Shown in pieces: positions 44,864-55,021 of a stretch of 64,000 nt of DNA. Under the pieces are notes generated by a model. The model did not search any database. It saw only the letters and a program-made list of their open reading frames with translations, and was not told the origin of the DNA. This DNA is from CAWGXZ01 sp963826695. GTDB taxonomy: Bacteria; Pseudomonadota; Gammaproteobacteria; Burkholderiales; Burkholderiaceae_C. A program made the translations under genes and the position numbers. Location of the stretch: contig CAWGXZ010000004.1 of the NCBI GenBank assembly GCA_963826695.1, positions 310,001 through 374,000 of the forward strand, written 5' to 3'. The first letter of the stretch is position 1. Each line of letters begins with the position of its first letter.

Positions 44864-45880
44864 TCAGGCGGCGCCGACCGAGCGGGCCTGCTTGGCTGCG
44901 CCGACGGTTTGCGCCTTCGGCACGGCGACGCCGTTTTTCGTCGCGACGATCTCGGCGAGGATCGACAACGCGATTTCCGGCGGCGTGCGGCTGCCGATGT
45001 AGATGCCCGCGGGGCCGTGCAGCCGCTCGAGTTCCGCATCGCCGAGGCCGAAATGTTCGCGCAGGCGTTCCCGGCGCTTGGCGTCGTTGGCACGTGAGCC
45101 GAGCGCACCGACGTAGAACGCCGGCGTTCGCAGGGCATCCATCAGCGCCAGGTCGTCGAGCTTGGGATCGTGCGTCAGCCCGATCACCGCGGTGCGCTCA
45201 TCGGGCCGCAACTCGAGCACCGCATCGTCGGGCATGGTGCGAACCAGCGTCACCCCGGCGAGCGCCTCCCACTCGCTGGCGTAGGCCTCGCGCGGATCGC
45301 AGACCGTGACTTCGAAGCCGAGGCCGACGGCGGTCTGGCAGAGATAGCGCGAGAGCTGGCCGGCGCCGATGACGAGCAGCCGGAATCGCGCCCCGAGGAT
45401 GTTGACCAGGCACTGCTCGGCATGGCCGAAACCTTCGCTCGGCTCGGCGGCGTCGAGCCGCACCGCACCGCTGCGCAGGTCGAGCGTGCGCCGGATCAGC
45501 TCGCGCCGTTGCAGCCGCTCGACCAGCTCCTGGATCGCGCTGGCAGCGCCGAGCGGTTCGAGCACCAGCTGCAGCGTGCCGCCGCAGGGCAGGCCGAAGC
45601 GGTGCGCCTCCTCGGCACGGATGCCGTAGGTCTCGATCGACGGAACCCCGCCGGGCGCAAGCGTCTCGATGCCGGCGCGGGCGCGCTCGATCAGGTCGTC
45701 CTCGATGCAGCCGCCGGAAACCGAGCCGGCAACCCGGCCGTCGTCGCGCAGCGCCATCATGGCGCCCGGTGGCCGCGGCGACGAGCCCCAGGTGCGCAGC
45801 ACCGTGACCAGCAGCACCCGGTGGCCGGCGGCGTGCCATTCGGCGCAAGCGCACAACACATCGAGATCGACTGCTTCCAT
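44864..45880 (-). CDS. XdhC family protein
   Basis: A 338-residue protein. The N-terminal part has the XdhC block RTWGSSPRPPGAMMALRDDG and SVSGGCIEDDLIERA. The C-terminal part has a Rossmann-type glycine motif (LLVIGAGQLSRYLCQ). XdhC inserts the molybdenum cofactor into xanthine dehydrogenase after sulfuration. No xdhA, xdhB or other molybdoenzyme gene lies in the window. An isolated XdhC may serve another molybdenum hydroxylase. Start ATG 45880. Confidence 0.88.
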   Translation of the reverse strand: MEAVDLDVLCACAEWHAAGHRVLLVTVLRTWGSSPRPPGAMMALRDDGRVAGSVSGGCIEDDLIERARAGIETLAPGGVPSIETYGIRAEEAHRFGLPCGGTLQLVLEPLGAASAIQELVERLQRRELIRRTLDLRSGAVRLDAAEPSEGFGHAEQCLVNILGARFRLLVIGAGQLSRYLCQTAVGLGFEVTVCDPREAYASEWEALAGVTLVRTMPDDAVLELRPDERTAVIGLTHDPKLDDLALMDALRTPAFYVGALGSRANDAKRRERLREHFGLGDAELERLHGPAGIYIGSRTPPEIALSILAEIVATKNGVAVPKAQTVGAAKQARSVGAA

Positions 45881-45907
45881 GGGGGAGGGCTCCTTGGGGC
45901 CGGGATG

Positions 45908-47728
45908 CTACTTCGCGGCCTGTTCGCGCAGCCGCGCCAGCAGGCCCGAATGGCGCCGCGTCGGTGTTTCGATCGCCTGGCGCAGTCCTGCCGCGGTGGC
46001 GACGAGGGTGGCGCGGCGGCGTGCGCGTGTCAGCCCGGTGTAGAGCAACTCCCGGCTGACGCCGCGGCCTGCCTCCACCGGCAGCAGCAGCGCCAGTTCG
46101 TCGTACTCGGAGCCCTGCGCCTTGTGCACGGTGATCGCGAAGGCGCTCTGGTGCTCGGGCAGGCGCAGCGGCGCGATGGCGCGGAAGCCGCCGCGACCGT
46201 CCTCGAACCAGACGACCAGGCGGCCGTCGGCACCCGGCAGCGCAATGCCGGTGTCGCCGTTGTAGAGCCCGAGCCGGTAGTCGTTGCGCAGCACCATCAC
46301 CGGTCGACCGGCATACCAGTCGCCGGCAGGGCTGCTGCGGACGGCGCGGTGCATACGGCGCGCCATCAGCGCATTCACGGCGTCGACACCGCGCGGTCCC
46401 CGGTGCACCGCGCAAAGCACGCGGAAGTGCGCGAAGGCCTCGCTGACGGCGCGCGGATCGTCCGGGCGTGCCTGCACGGCCGCCAGAAAGCCGCCGTAGC
46501 CGTCGACGATCTGCTCGAGTGCAGGCCGGCGACCGGCGTCGATCCAGCGCAGCGTGTCGTCGCCCGCAGCGGCAAGCTGCTCGATCGCCGCATCGGCATC
46601 GCCGCGGTTGATGGCCGTCGCCAGGCGGCCGATCGCCGAGTCGCTGCCGAAGCGGAAGTTCTCGCGCAACCAGACGACGCTGTCCTGCAGCCCGGCGCCG
46701 GGCGTGGCGACCTCCGGTGGCGCGACGGCGTCCCGCGGCAGGCCGCACAGTTCGGCCAGCGCGTCGATCCGCGCTGCCGAAAGCCGCGGATCGGCCGACA
46801 GTTCGGCGAACACCGCGCCGGCCTCGACCGCAGCCAGCTGGTCCTTGTCGCCGAGCAGGACGATGCGCGCGCCAGAGGGAACGGCTTCGAAGAGCCGGGT
46901 TGCCAGCGCCAGGTCGAGCATCGACGCCTCGTCGACGACCAGCGCATCGATCGCCAGCGGCTGCGCGGCGTGGTGGCGAAAGCGTCCGCTTTCGCCGGTC
47001 ACGCCGAGCAGCCGGTGGACGGTGAATGCCTCGGTGGGCAGCGCGTCGCGCAGCGCTGCCGGCAGCTGTGCGGCGCGCAAGCGCAGCGCTTCGAGCATTC
47101 GCGCCGCGGCCTTGCCGGTCGGCGCGGCAAGCGCGATCCGGCATGCCGGGTCGGCGGCGAGCAGGCAGGCCAGCAGCTTGACGACGGTGGTTGTCTTGCC
47201 GGTGCCGGGCCCGCCGCTGATGACGGTGAAGCGGCCGAGCAGCGCCAGCCCCGCGGCGACCTGCTGCCCGACGGGTGGTCGGCTGGCAGGTGCTTCCGCT
47301 GCGAACAGGCGCCGCAGCGCGGCGCGGGCGGCGGCGGGCGGCTCGCCGGCCGTGCCGAGCGCTGCGAGCAGCCGCCGCGCCAGCCGCTGCTCGAAGTCGA
47401 AATAGCGGTGCAGGTAGACGCGGCCGTCCGCGTCGACCACCAGCGGCTTGTTCGACGGCGCCTGCGCCGTGCCGACGACGTGGGAGGCGAGCAGCAGTTC
47501 GCGCAGCCGCCCGGGTGCGGGTCCGCCGTCGGCGCTGGCCGCCAGTTCGTCGAGCTCGGCGCAGACGTGGCCGGCCGACGTCGCCAGGCTGACGCCGCGC
47601 GCCACCCGTCGCAGCGCCGCTGCGGCCTCGGCCGTCGCTCCGCTTTCCCGCGCCCAGCGCTCGGCGTGCGTGGCGAAGCCTTCGGCCAGTGCATCGGCTT
47701 CGCTGCCGATCGGGCGTGCGGCGTCCAT
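45908..47728 (-). CDS. recD: Exodeoxyribonuclease V subunit alpha
   Basis: The 5'-3' helicase of RecBCD, 606 residues. It has Walker A (VISGGPGTGKTTTVVKL, about residue 175), a DEAD-like VDEASMLDLALA, and the C-terminal AFAITVHKAQGSEYDEL and LYTGLTRARRRA motifs. The start ATG 47728 overlaps the recB stop (TGATG). It is last of the leftward recC-recB-recD operon. Confidence 0.97.
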   Translation of the reverse strand: MDAARPIGSEADALAEGFATHAERWARESGATAEAAAALRRVARGVSLATSAGHVCAELDELAASADGGPAPGRLRELLLASHVVGTAQAPSNKPLVVDADGRVYLHRYFDFEQRLARRLLAALGTAGEPPAAARAALRRLFAAEAPASRPPVGQQVAAGLALLGRFTVISGGPGTGKTTTVVKLLACLLAADPACRIALAAPTGKAAARMLEALRLRAAQLPAALRDALPTEAFTVHRLLGVTGESGRFRHHAAQPLAIDALVVDEASMLDLALATRLFEAVPSGARIVLLGDKDQLAAVEAGAVFAELSADPRLSAARIDALAELCGLPRDAVAPPEVATPGAGLQDSVVWLRENFRFGSDSAIGRLATAINRGDADAAIEQLAAAGDDTLRWIDAGRRPALEQIVDGYGGFLAAVQARPDDPRAVSEAFAHFRVLCAVHRGPRGVDAVNALMARRMHRAVRSSPAGDWYAGRPVMVLRNDYRLGLYNGDTGIALPGADGRLVVWFEDGRGGFRAIAPLRLPEHQSAFAITVHKAQGSEYDELALLLPVEAGRGVSRELLYTGLTRARRRATLVATAAGLRQAIETPTRRHSGLLARLREQAAK

Positions 47729-50700
47729 CAGAACCCGAGCTCGATCTGCTCGCTGGCGGGCGGCGCGCCGGCGGCAAGGCGTGGCAGCCGGCCCTCGAGC
47801 AGGGCGTCGAGCGCTTCCAGCGTCTCGGCGCGCGGCCGGTGGAACCAGACACCCGATGGCGCGTCGCCCGCCGCAGCACGGACGCCGCGCAGGAAGAGAT
47901 AGAGCACGCCGCCGAAATCGCGCTCGAAGTCGTAGGCCGCCAGCCGGCGCTGCAGCAGCCGCTGCAGCGCCACCGAATAGATCAGCTGCTGCAGGTGGTA
48001 GCCGTGTTCGGCCATGGCGTCGTCGAGCGCCGCGCCGCGGTACTCGGCCGGCGAGTCGCCGAGGTGGTTCGACTTCCAGTCGATCAGGTAGAAGCGGCCG
48101 GCGTGCTCGAAAACCAGGTCGATGGCGCCATTCAGGTAGCCGTCGAGCGTCGCCGCGCCGAGCGGCGGCAGCGCATAGCCGGCGCCTTCGAGCAGCCGTT
48201 GCAGGGCGCCGCTGTCGAGGCCGTGGCTCGGCAGCGTGAACTCGAGCTCGGCGAGCCGCCGTGCCGGTGCCACCGTGTCCAGGCGCAGGCCGGGGACGAG
48301 TTCGGTGCGGCTCAGGTCGTCGAGCAGCCGGGCGATCATCGCCGGCCAGCGTGCGGCCGCTTCAGGCGGCGCGCGCCGCCGCGCTGCGGCGAGCGGATGC
48401 GCCTGCAGCGCGGCGTCGATGGCCGCCGGCCAGCCGCTGCGGTCGCAGAAGTCGATCCCCTGCAGCACCGCATGCAGGCAGTCGCCGGCCTCGGTGCCAC
48501 GCGGAAAGTCGAGGATGTCGTCGTGCCGGCCGGTGGGGGCCGACCGGCGGCTGCGGCGTTTCACCGGCTGCGGCTCCGGCGGTGCATCCCCGGCACGTTC
48601 GCCGCCGCGCAGCAGCGCGCTGTAGCTGCCGATCCGCCAGCCGGCGGGAATTTCGCGCGGCGGCGGCAGCGCCGCGAGCTGCGGCGATGTCGCCGGCCGC
48701 GCTGCATGCGCTGCTGCCGGCGCTGGCAGCGGCGTCACCGACAGCGCCGGGCCGACGCGATCGGCGAGCGCTCGCCAGCTTTGCTCGAGCGCTGCGACGC
48801 CGAAGTGCGCCGGCGGCCAGGCAGCCGGCTCGACGCCGTCGCCGGCCACCAGCCACGTCAGCGGGCTGCGCAGGCTTTCGGTGACGCTGTTCCTGCCCGT
48901 CGCATAGGCGCCGGCGACGACGTGGCAGCGATAGACGGCGCGCGTCAGCGCGACGTACACCAGCCGCATCTGCTCGGCGCTGTCCTCGTCGCGCCGCTGC
49001 TGCCGCAGGGCATCGGCTTCCCGGCGGTCGAGGAAGCGGCCGCGCCAGTCGATGACCACCTGGTCGTCCTCGCCGCGGGTCACGCGGCCGTCGGGACCCT
49101 CATCGGCTGGCGGCAGCCGGCCGTCGTACAGGAAGGGGCAGAAGACCAGCGGATATTCGAGGCCCTTCGAGCGGTGAATGGTGACGATCTGCACCAGGTG
49201 GCGGTCCGATTCGAGCCGCATCTGCGCGACCTCGTCGACGGCTTCGCTGCGCCGCTGGGCCCGCAGCCAGCGCAGCAACGCATGCGGCGCGCGCTGCGTC
49301 TCGGCCGCCTGCTGCAGCAGTTCGGCAAGGTGGCGCAGGTTGGTCAGCCGGCGCTCGCCGTCGCGGCGCGGCAGCAGCCGGCGCTCGATGCCCTCGGCGC
49401 GCGACAGCTCGCGCAGCATCGGGCCGACGCCGCGGCGCAGCCAGGTGTCGCGGTAGCCGGCGAAGCGCTCGATGCGGGCGGTCAGCAGCGCCTCGTCGTC
49501 GGCGAGCGACTCGGTGCGGGCCGCGTCATCGCCGAGCAGCTCGGTGGCGAAGGCGGCGCGCAGCAGCCCGCCGTGACCGGGCTCGAGGATCGCGGCGAGC
49601 AGCCGCTCGAGCGCTTCGGCCTCGGGCGTGGCGTAGACGCTGGTCTGCGACAGCTCGACACAGCCCAGGCCGACGGCAGCCAGCGCGCCGCGCATCGCCA
49701 GCCCCTGCGCATGCGTGCGCACCAGCACCGCCATGTCGCCGGCACCGACCGGCCGCCCGTCGATCAGCAGCCGGCCGGCGGCCGCCTCGCCGAGCAGCCG
49801 GACGATTTCGCCTGCGGTGGCGGCGACTGCCGCTGCGGCGGCGGCCTTCTTGGTCAGCAACTGGTCGTCGGCGCCCGGCAATAGCCACACCTTCAGCGCG
49901 GCGCCGGAATCGCCGGCGTCGACCCACGGCTTGCGCGGCTTGGCGCCGTAGCGCACCTGTCGGTAGTCGAGCCCCGGCAGCCGGAACGCCTGCCGGTTGC
50001 TTTCGAAAAGGCCGTTCAGCGCGGTGATCAGGTCCTCGGTCGAGCGCTGGTTGTCGGTCAGGCTGTAGCGCGCTTCGGTGCGGCTGCGTGCCTGCAGGTA
50101 GGTGTGCAGGTCGGCGTTGCGGAAGCTGTAGATCGCCTGCTTCGGGTCGCCGACCAGGAACAGCGACAGCGCCTCGGCCGGCGACGGGGTGGCATAGATC
50201 GCTTCGAAGATCGCCCACTGCAGCGGGTCGGTGTCCTGGAACTCGTCGATCAGCGCCGCCGGGAAACGCGCGCGCAGCGCCGCCGCAAGCTCCGGGCAAT
50301 CGCCGCTGGCGAGGCGTTCGTGCAGCTGGCCGAGCATGTCGTCGAAGGAGATCAGCCGCAGCGCCCGCTTGCGTTCGCGCAGCGCCCGGCTGCCGGCGTC
50401 GAGCAGCTCGCGCAGCAGCCGCAGGCGCTGCAGTTCGAGCGCGCGGCCGAGCCGCTCGTCTTCGGCAAGCAGCGCCTCGGCGAGGTCGAAGAACGCATGG
50501 CGCGGCGTGACCTGCCCCACGCGCGTCGACTTCTCGAGCAGGCTGCGGCGATAGAGCTGCGCCTTGTCCCGGGGCAACGACAGCGCCAGCGGATCGGCCG
50601 CATCGAGCAGGGCGTCCCACTCGCGCGCGCCGGTGGCGGCGGCAGCGTCGTTGTAGCGGGTGCGGTTGAGCGCGGTCGAGCCTTCGATGCTTGCGACGAT

Positions 50701-51414
50701 GGCAGCGCGTTCGGCCTGCCACAGCGTGCGCGCTTCTGTGAGCTGCGCTGCCCGCAGCGCGGCATCGGCGGGCGAGGCATCGTCGATCCCGTCGGGCCAG
50801 ATCGAGCGCGCCAGCGGCCGGCCGAGGTGGCGCCGCAGCAGCTGCGCCCAGCGCGCCGGGGCGTCGCGCCGCGCTTCGAGCAGGCCGACCAGGCCGGCCG
50901 ACACGGCCTCGCCGCCGAGGCGCCGGCGCCAGAAATCGGCCACCACCTCGGCAACGAGCTGCGAGTCGTCGGGCACGAGCTCGAGCGCCAGCGGCAGCCG
51001 GGCGGTGAAGGGCGCGTCCGCCAGGGCCCGCTGGCAAAAGCCGTGGATGGTGTGGATGGCCGCCTGGTCGAACGACTGCAGCGCCAGCTCGACGCGGCTG
51101 TGCAGCTCGCCTGGTTCCAGGCCACGCTCGACGCAGCCTTCGATCAGCGCGTCGATGAAGCCGTCGGCCGGTGCGGCACCGCCGGCCAGCGTGGCCAGCA
51201 GCTCGGCCAGGCGCGCGCGGATGCGCTCGCGCAGTTCGGCCGTCGCCGCGTTGGTGAAGGTGACGACCAGGATCTGCTCGACCGGCAGCCGGCGTTCGAG
51301 CAGCAGCCGCAGGTAGAGGCCGCAGATCGCCCAGGTCTTGCCGGTGCCCGCCGACGCCTCGACCAGGCGGATGCCGTCGAGCGGTACGCGCAGGACGTCG
51401 AGTGCGGTGCTCAC
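47728..51414 (-). CDS. recB: Exodeoxyribonuclease V subunit beta
   Basis: The 3'-5' helicase and nuclease subunit of RecBCD, 1228 residues. It has the UvrD-type Walker A (VEASAGTGKTWAI, about residue 20), LIDEFQDTDPLQW for motif II, HRSKGLEYPLVF and the C-terminal nuclease block FYLIDWKSNHLG. The start is a GTG at 51414, overlapping the TGA of recC (GTGA). Between recC and recD, with both junctions overlapping, so all three should be made in proportion. RecBCD repairs double-strand breaks and degrades foreign linear DNA. No Chi-site statement can be made from sequence. Confidence 0.97.
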   Translation of the reverse strand: MSTALDVLRVPLDGIRLVEASAGTGKTWAICGLYLRLLLERRLPVEQILVVTFTNAATAELRERIRARLAELLATLAGGAAPADGFIDALIEGCVERGLEPGELHSRVELALQSFDQAAIHTIHGFCQRALADAPFTARLPLALELVPDDSQLVAEVVADFWRRRLGGEAVSAGLVGLLEARRDAPARWAQLLRRHLGRPLARSIWPDGIDDASPADAALRAAQLTEARTLWQAERAAIVASIEGSTALNRTRYNDAAAATGAREWDALLDAADPLALSLPRDKAQLYRRSLLEKSTRVGQVTPRHAFFDLAEALLAEDERLGRALELQRLRLLRELLDAGSRALRERKRALRLISFDDMLGQLHERLASGDCPELAAALRARFPAALIDEFQDTDPLQWAIFEAIYATPSPAEALSLFLVGDPKQAIYSFRNADLHTYLQARSRTEARYSLTDNQRSTEDLITALNGLFESNRQAFRLPGLDYRQVRYGAKPRKPWVDAGDSGAALKVWLLPGADDQLLTKKAAAAAAVAATAGEIVRLLGEAAAGRLLIDGRPVGAGDMAVLVRTHAQGLAMRGALAAVGLGCVELSQTSVYATPEAEALERLLAAILEPGHGGLLRAAFATELLGDDAARTESLADDEALLTARIERFAGYRDTWLRRGVGPMLRELSRAEGIERRLLPRRDGERRLTNLRHLAELLQQAAETQRAPHALLRWLRAQRRSEAVDEVAQMRLESDRHLVQIVTIHRSKGLEYPLVFCPFLYDGRLPPADEGPDGRVTRGEDDQVVIDWRGRFLDRREADALRQQRRDEDSAEQMRLVYVALTRAVYRCHVVAGAYATGRNSVTESLRSPLTWLVAGDGVEPAAWPPAHFGVAALEQSWRALADRVGPALSVTPLPAPAAAHAARPATSPQLAALPPPREIPAGWRIGSYSALLRGGERAGDAPPEPQPVKRRSRRSAPTGRHDDILDFPRGTEAGDCLHAVLQGIDFCDRSGWPAAIDAALQAHPLAAARRRAPPEAAARWPAMIARLLDDLSRTELVPGLRLDTVAPARRLAELEFTLPSHGLDSGALQRLLEGAGYALPPLGAATLDGYLNGAIDLVFEHAGRFYLIDWKSNHLGDSPAEYRGAALDDAMAEHGYHLQQLIYSVALQRLLQRRLAAYDFERDFGGVLYLFLRGVRAAAGDAPSGVWFHRPRAETLEALDALLEGRLPRLAAGAPPASEQIELGF

Positions 51415-54400
51415 GCGCTTCGCACCAGATGCGCATGCAGCGGTCCGAAGACCGCGGCCGCGCAGCGCTCGAAAGCGGCGTCGAGCGGCTCGGCGCCGCG
51501 CAGTGCCAGTCGGTAGGCGGCGTCGGCGCTTTCACCGAAGGCATTGAAACGGCTGCAGTTCCAGGCGGCCTGCGCCTCGCCGAGGCGGCCGCCGCTGTCG
51601 ATGTAGCGCCAGGCTGCCTTCGGATAGAAATGCAGCGGTTCGCGAAGGCCCTGGCGGTAAAGCCGCAGCAGCGCCTCGAGTTCGGCACGGGCGTCCGCCA
51701 CCGGCTCGAAATGCCAGGCGCCGTCGCGCGAATGCCAGGTCGTGCGCAGCGCCACACCGGGCGGGCGCCAGGCACACAGCCACAGATGCGCCAGCCAGCC
51801 GGCGAGGTGGTCGCGCGGCCGCGCCTCGTCGCAGCGAAAGCGCACCAGCCCGCTTTCGCGCAGGTCGGCGACCGCGCCGCTCAGCCGCCACTCGGCGCCG
51901 TCGAGCTCGAAGGCCAGATCGCCGGCCAGCGGCGCTTGCAAGGGTGCGGCGGTGTCGCGGGCGACGCCGTGGGCGAAGCGCTGCAGGTGCTGCAGTTCGC
52001 GCTCGAGCAGCAGCTCGCCGTAGCGCCCGCCCGGGTACTCGGAGCCGGCTTGCGCCAGCTCGCGCAGCGATGCGGCGTCGGCGCCGGCCATTCCGTGGGG
52101 CAGCAGCCGGTCGGCGAGGGCGCTGCGGCCGCGGTGGTCGGCGAGCAGCGGTTCGTCGTCGAGCAACTCGTCCTGCGCGCGTTCGAGTGCGATGCCGAGA
52201 CGGCGCTCGAGCAGGTAGCGGCACGGGTTGCCGAGAAAGCGGCCGAGCTGGTCGAGCGTCGGCCGCCGCCAGGACGCATCGGGCTCGGGCAGCGGCGCGG
52301 TGAAGAAAGGGTTCGCAACCGCCGCGTCGGCGCCGTGGCCGAAGGCCGCGTCGTCGTCCTCGCGGTCGAGGTCCGGCAGCTCCGCCAGCGGCGCTGCGGC
52401 GGGCGGCGCCTGTTGCAGCGCTTCGAGGTACTCGGTCTCGAAGCTGCGCAGCCGGCGGTCGCCGTCGGCATCGAAGCTGGCCGGCGTGAAAGGCTGCAGC
52501 GGATGCTCGACGACCACCCGGCGGCGCACGGCGCGGATCGATTCGGCCGAGCCCGGGTCGTCGGCAATCGCCGGCAGCACCGCATCGAGCAGTTCGGAAA
52601 CCAGCACCGAAGGCGGCAGCGGCGCGTTGTCGCGGGCACTGCGGCCGGTGGTGCTGAGGTGCAGCCGTTCGCGTGCCGCCAGCACGAGGTCGAGGAACAG
52701 GTTGCGCTCGTCGACCCGGCGCTGGCGGTCGCCCGGGCGTGGCCGCGCGGCCATCAGGTCGAACTCGGGCGCACGCGCCGGCGACGGGAAAAGGCCGTCG
52801 TTGAGGTTGATGGCACAGACGACCCGGAACGGCAGGTGGCGCAGGCCGCTGATCGAGGCGAAGGTCACGGCGCCGCTCGGCACGCTGCCCTGGGCGGGGT
52901 CGTCGAGCCGGCGGGTCAGCGCCAGGCGCAGCACCTCGTGCGGAATCGACGCCGCGAACTGGGCCTGGACGAGGTCGCCGTGCAGTTCGCGCAGGGCGCT
53001 GCGCAGCTCGGCGAGATCGTCTTCGTCGACCGGTCCGGCCGGCAGGATGAAGTCGTCGATGGCGGCGTCGAGCCGCTCCAGCCAGGCGTCGGCGCCGAGC
53101 GGCTCGGCCATGCCGCGCTGCAGCCGGGCGAGCGCATCGACGAAGTGCTGCAGGCCGCCGAGCGCCACCGCCGCCGAGCCTTCGGCGCGGCCCGCCGGCA
53201 GCCGGGCGTTGAACGGCGCGTCGATGGCGTCGGGCAGCGCATAGCCGAGGTAAAGCCGCTGCAGCCCGTCGTCGAAGCCATGCCGCGCCGACACCGGCAG
53301 ACCGAGGCGGCCGCGGTGCGCCGCGTCGAAGCCCCAGCGGATGCCGGCGTCGGCGAGCCAGCCGCGGACCGCGACGAGCGAGGCATCGTCGTCGAGGCCG
53401 AAACGCCTGCCGACCAAGGGCTGCTGCAGCAGGTCGACCACTTCGCTCGCGCGCCAGCGCGACGCCGCCAGCGCCAGCACGCCGAGCAGCGCCTGCGCCG
53501 CCGCGTTCTGCCGGCTGCGCGCGCGGCCGCTCACCGCATAAGGGATGAAGCGCTCGGCCGGCGCGGTGCCGAACACCGCCTCGATCAGCGGCGCCGCGGC
53601 GTCGAGGTCGGGCATGACGACGACGATGTCGGCCGGCTGCGGCGGATCGGCATCGGCAAAGAGCGCCAGCAGCCGCGACTGCAGCACTTCGAGCTCGCGC
53701 AGCAGCGAATGGCAGACGTGCAGCTCGATGCTGCGGTCGTCGTCGGCGAGTGGCGCGGCTTCGATCTCGGCCAGGTCGAGCATGGCGTTCTGCAGCCGCG
53801 CCAGCAGGGTCGGCTGCGGATTGGCGACGAAACGCTCGTGCGTCGTCGCAGCCTCCCCGGCCTGGCCGAGCAGCAGGCCCAGCTGGGCCTGCGTCTGCCG
53901 GCCCCAGCGGGCGAGCAGCGGATTGCCGACTTCGTGGTAGCCGGTGTCGCCGGCAACCGCCAGCCCGGCAAGGCGGCGCGGATCGATGATCTCGAACCAG
54001 TACTCGCGGCACGGGTTGAGCACATACAGGTGCAGATCGACCCAGCGGGAAAGTTGTTGCAGCAGGCCGAGGTAGAGCGGCGGTATCGACGGCAGCGCGA
54101 ACACATGCGCGGTCTTCGGCAGGCCGCCGGCCGCCGCTGCGCCGCTCTGCTCGACGCGGCGCAGGAAGAGCAGCGCCGGATGCTGGCGGTCGGTGCCGAG
54201 GTCGGCGGCGATGCGGCGCCAGAGCGCGGCCTGCCACGCTTCGTCGGCGCGCAGCGCGGCGTCCGCGGTGCCGGTGAACACCGAGTGGCTGTCCGACCAG
54301 GTCTCGAGCCAGTCCGGACGGTAGGTGATGGTCTGCTCGATCAGCGCGGCGCAGCGCAGCGCCAGCTCGTAGCGCATGGCCTCGTCGGCATCGCGCAGAT

Positions 54401-54737
54401 AGTCGCCGAGCCGCGGCTGCGCCGCAAGGAACGCCGGATCGCGAAAGATGCCGAGCACGCGCCAGCCGAGCACCGCCGGCGCGAACGGGGACTCGGCGGC
54501 GACGGTCGGCACCCAGCGGCCGATCTGCGTCCACAGCCACTGTGCGAGATACGAGAAGCGAAGGTTGGTGCAGATGCCGTCGCGGTCGGCCACGGCCAGC
54601 GTCAGGTGCCGGCGCATCGCCGCGCTGGCAACGATGAGCTCCTGCGCCTCGAAAACGCCGCCAACGTCCCGGCCGAGCTCGGCCAGCAGCGCTTCGCGCA
54701 GCACTTCGAGACGATTCGAGAAATGGATCTGGAGCAT
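51411..54737 (-). CDS. recC: Exodeoxyribonuclease V subunit gamma
   Basis: Chi-recognition subunit of RecBCD, 1108 residues, with inactive helicase and nuclease folds. Sections such as FSYLAQWLWTQIGRWVP, FALPSIPPLYLGLLQQLSR, LRHLPFRVVCAINLNDGLFP and LDQLGRFLGNPCRYLLERRL match RecC. ATG 54737 (MLQIHFSNRLEVLREALLAE) gives the conserved start; the frame upstream is not RecC-like. First gene of the leftward operon. Its promoter region, about 280 bases, is shared divergently with the giant LEPR-XLL gene. Confidence 0.96.
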   Translation of the reverse strand: MLQIHFSNRLEVLREALLAELGRDVGGVFEAQELIVASAAMRRHLTLAVADRDGICTNLRFSYLAQWLWTQIGRWVPTVAAESPFAPAVLGWRVLGIFRDPAFLAAQPRLGDYLRDADEAMRYELALRCAALIEQTITYRPDWLETWSDSHSVFTGTADAALRADEAWQAALWRRIAADLGTDRQHPALLFLRRVEQSGAAAAGGLPKTAHVFALPSIPPLYLGLLQQLSRWVDLHLYVLNPCREYWFEIIDPRRLAGLAVAGDTGYHEVGNPLLARWGRQTQAQLGLLLGQAGEAATTHERFVANPQPTLLARLQNAMLDLAEIEAAPLADDDRSIELHVCHSLLRELEVLQSRLLALFADADPPQPADIVVVMPDLDAAAPLIEAVFGTAPAERFIPYAVSGRARSRQNAAAQALLGVLALAASRWRASEVVDLLQQPLVGRRFGLDDDASLVAVRGWLADAGIRWGFDAAHRGRLGLPVSARHGFDDGLQRLYLGYALPDAIDAPFNARLPAGRAEGSAAVALGGLQHFVDALARLQRGMAEPLGADAWLERLDAAIDDFILPAGPVDEDDLAELRSALRELHGDLVQAQFAASIPHEVLRLALTRRLDDPAQGSVPSGAVTFASISGLRHLPFRVVCAINLNDGLFPSPARAPEFDLMAARPRPGDRQRRVDERNLFLDLVLAARERLHLSTTGRSARDNAPLPPSVLVSELLDAVLPAIADDPGSAESIRAVRRRVVVEHPLQPFTPASFDADGDRRLRSFETEYLEALQQAPPAAAPLAELPDLDREDDDAAFGHGADAAVANPFFTAPLPEPDASWRRPTLDQLGRFLGNPCRYLLERRLGIALERAQDELLDDEPLLADHRGRSALADRLLPHGMAGADAASLRELAQAGSEYPGGRYGELLLERELQHLQRFAHGVARDTAAPLQAPLAGDLAFELDGAEWRLSGAVADLRESGLVRFRCDEARPRDHLAGWLAHLWLCAWRPPGVALRTTWHSRDGAWHFEPVADARAELEALLRLYRQGLREPLHFYPKAAWRYIDSGGRLGEAQAAWNCSRFNAFGESADAAYRLALRGAEPLDAAFERCAAAVFGPLHAHLVRSA

Positions 54738-55021
54738 GCGGACCGGCGTGCCTCGGGGGCGGGCGGCGCATTGTGCGGGGCCCCGATCGGAAATGCCACG
54801 CTGCGCCGCGCACCCAACATTTGCCATCCTGCCTGGCCGATCGGCTGCTCGGATATCACGAATGCCCTTGCGGGTTGGTCCGCATTGCATCCGTGTAGGC
54901 GCTATCCCACATTAACATCGGAATGTGGCACGCACTGGCATTTGCCGGTGTTCGCCGTTCTGCGTGTACCAGGGCCCTGGGGGCGGTGCGTGCCGTCGCA
55001 ACCTTTTCGGGATCGACCTCC
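54738..55021. other. Divergent intergenic region between recC and the giant gene
   Basis: About 284 bases. It becomes more AT-rich at 54903-54923 (atcccacattaacatcggaa). An ATG at 54923 opens the giant protein's frame about 33 codons before the chosen start. I see no convincing -35/-10 pair, hairpin or tRNA. Confidence 0.4.
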
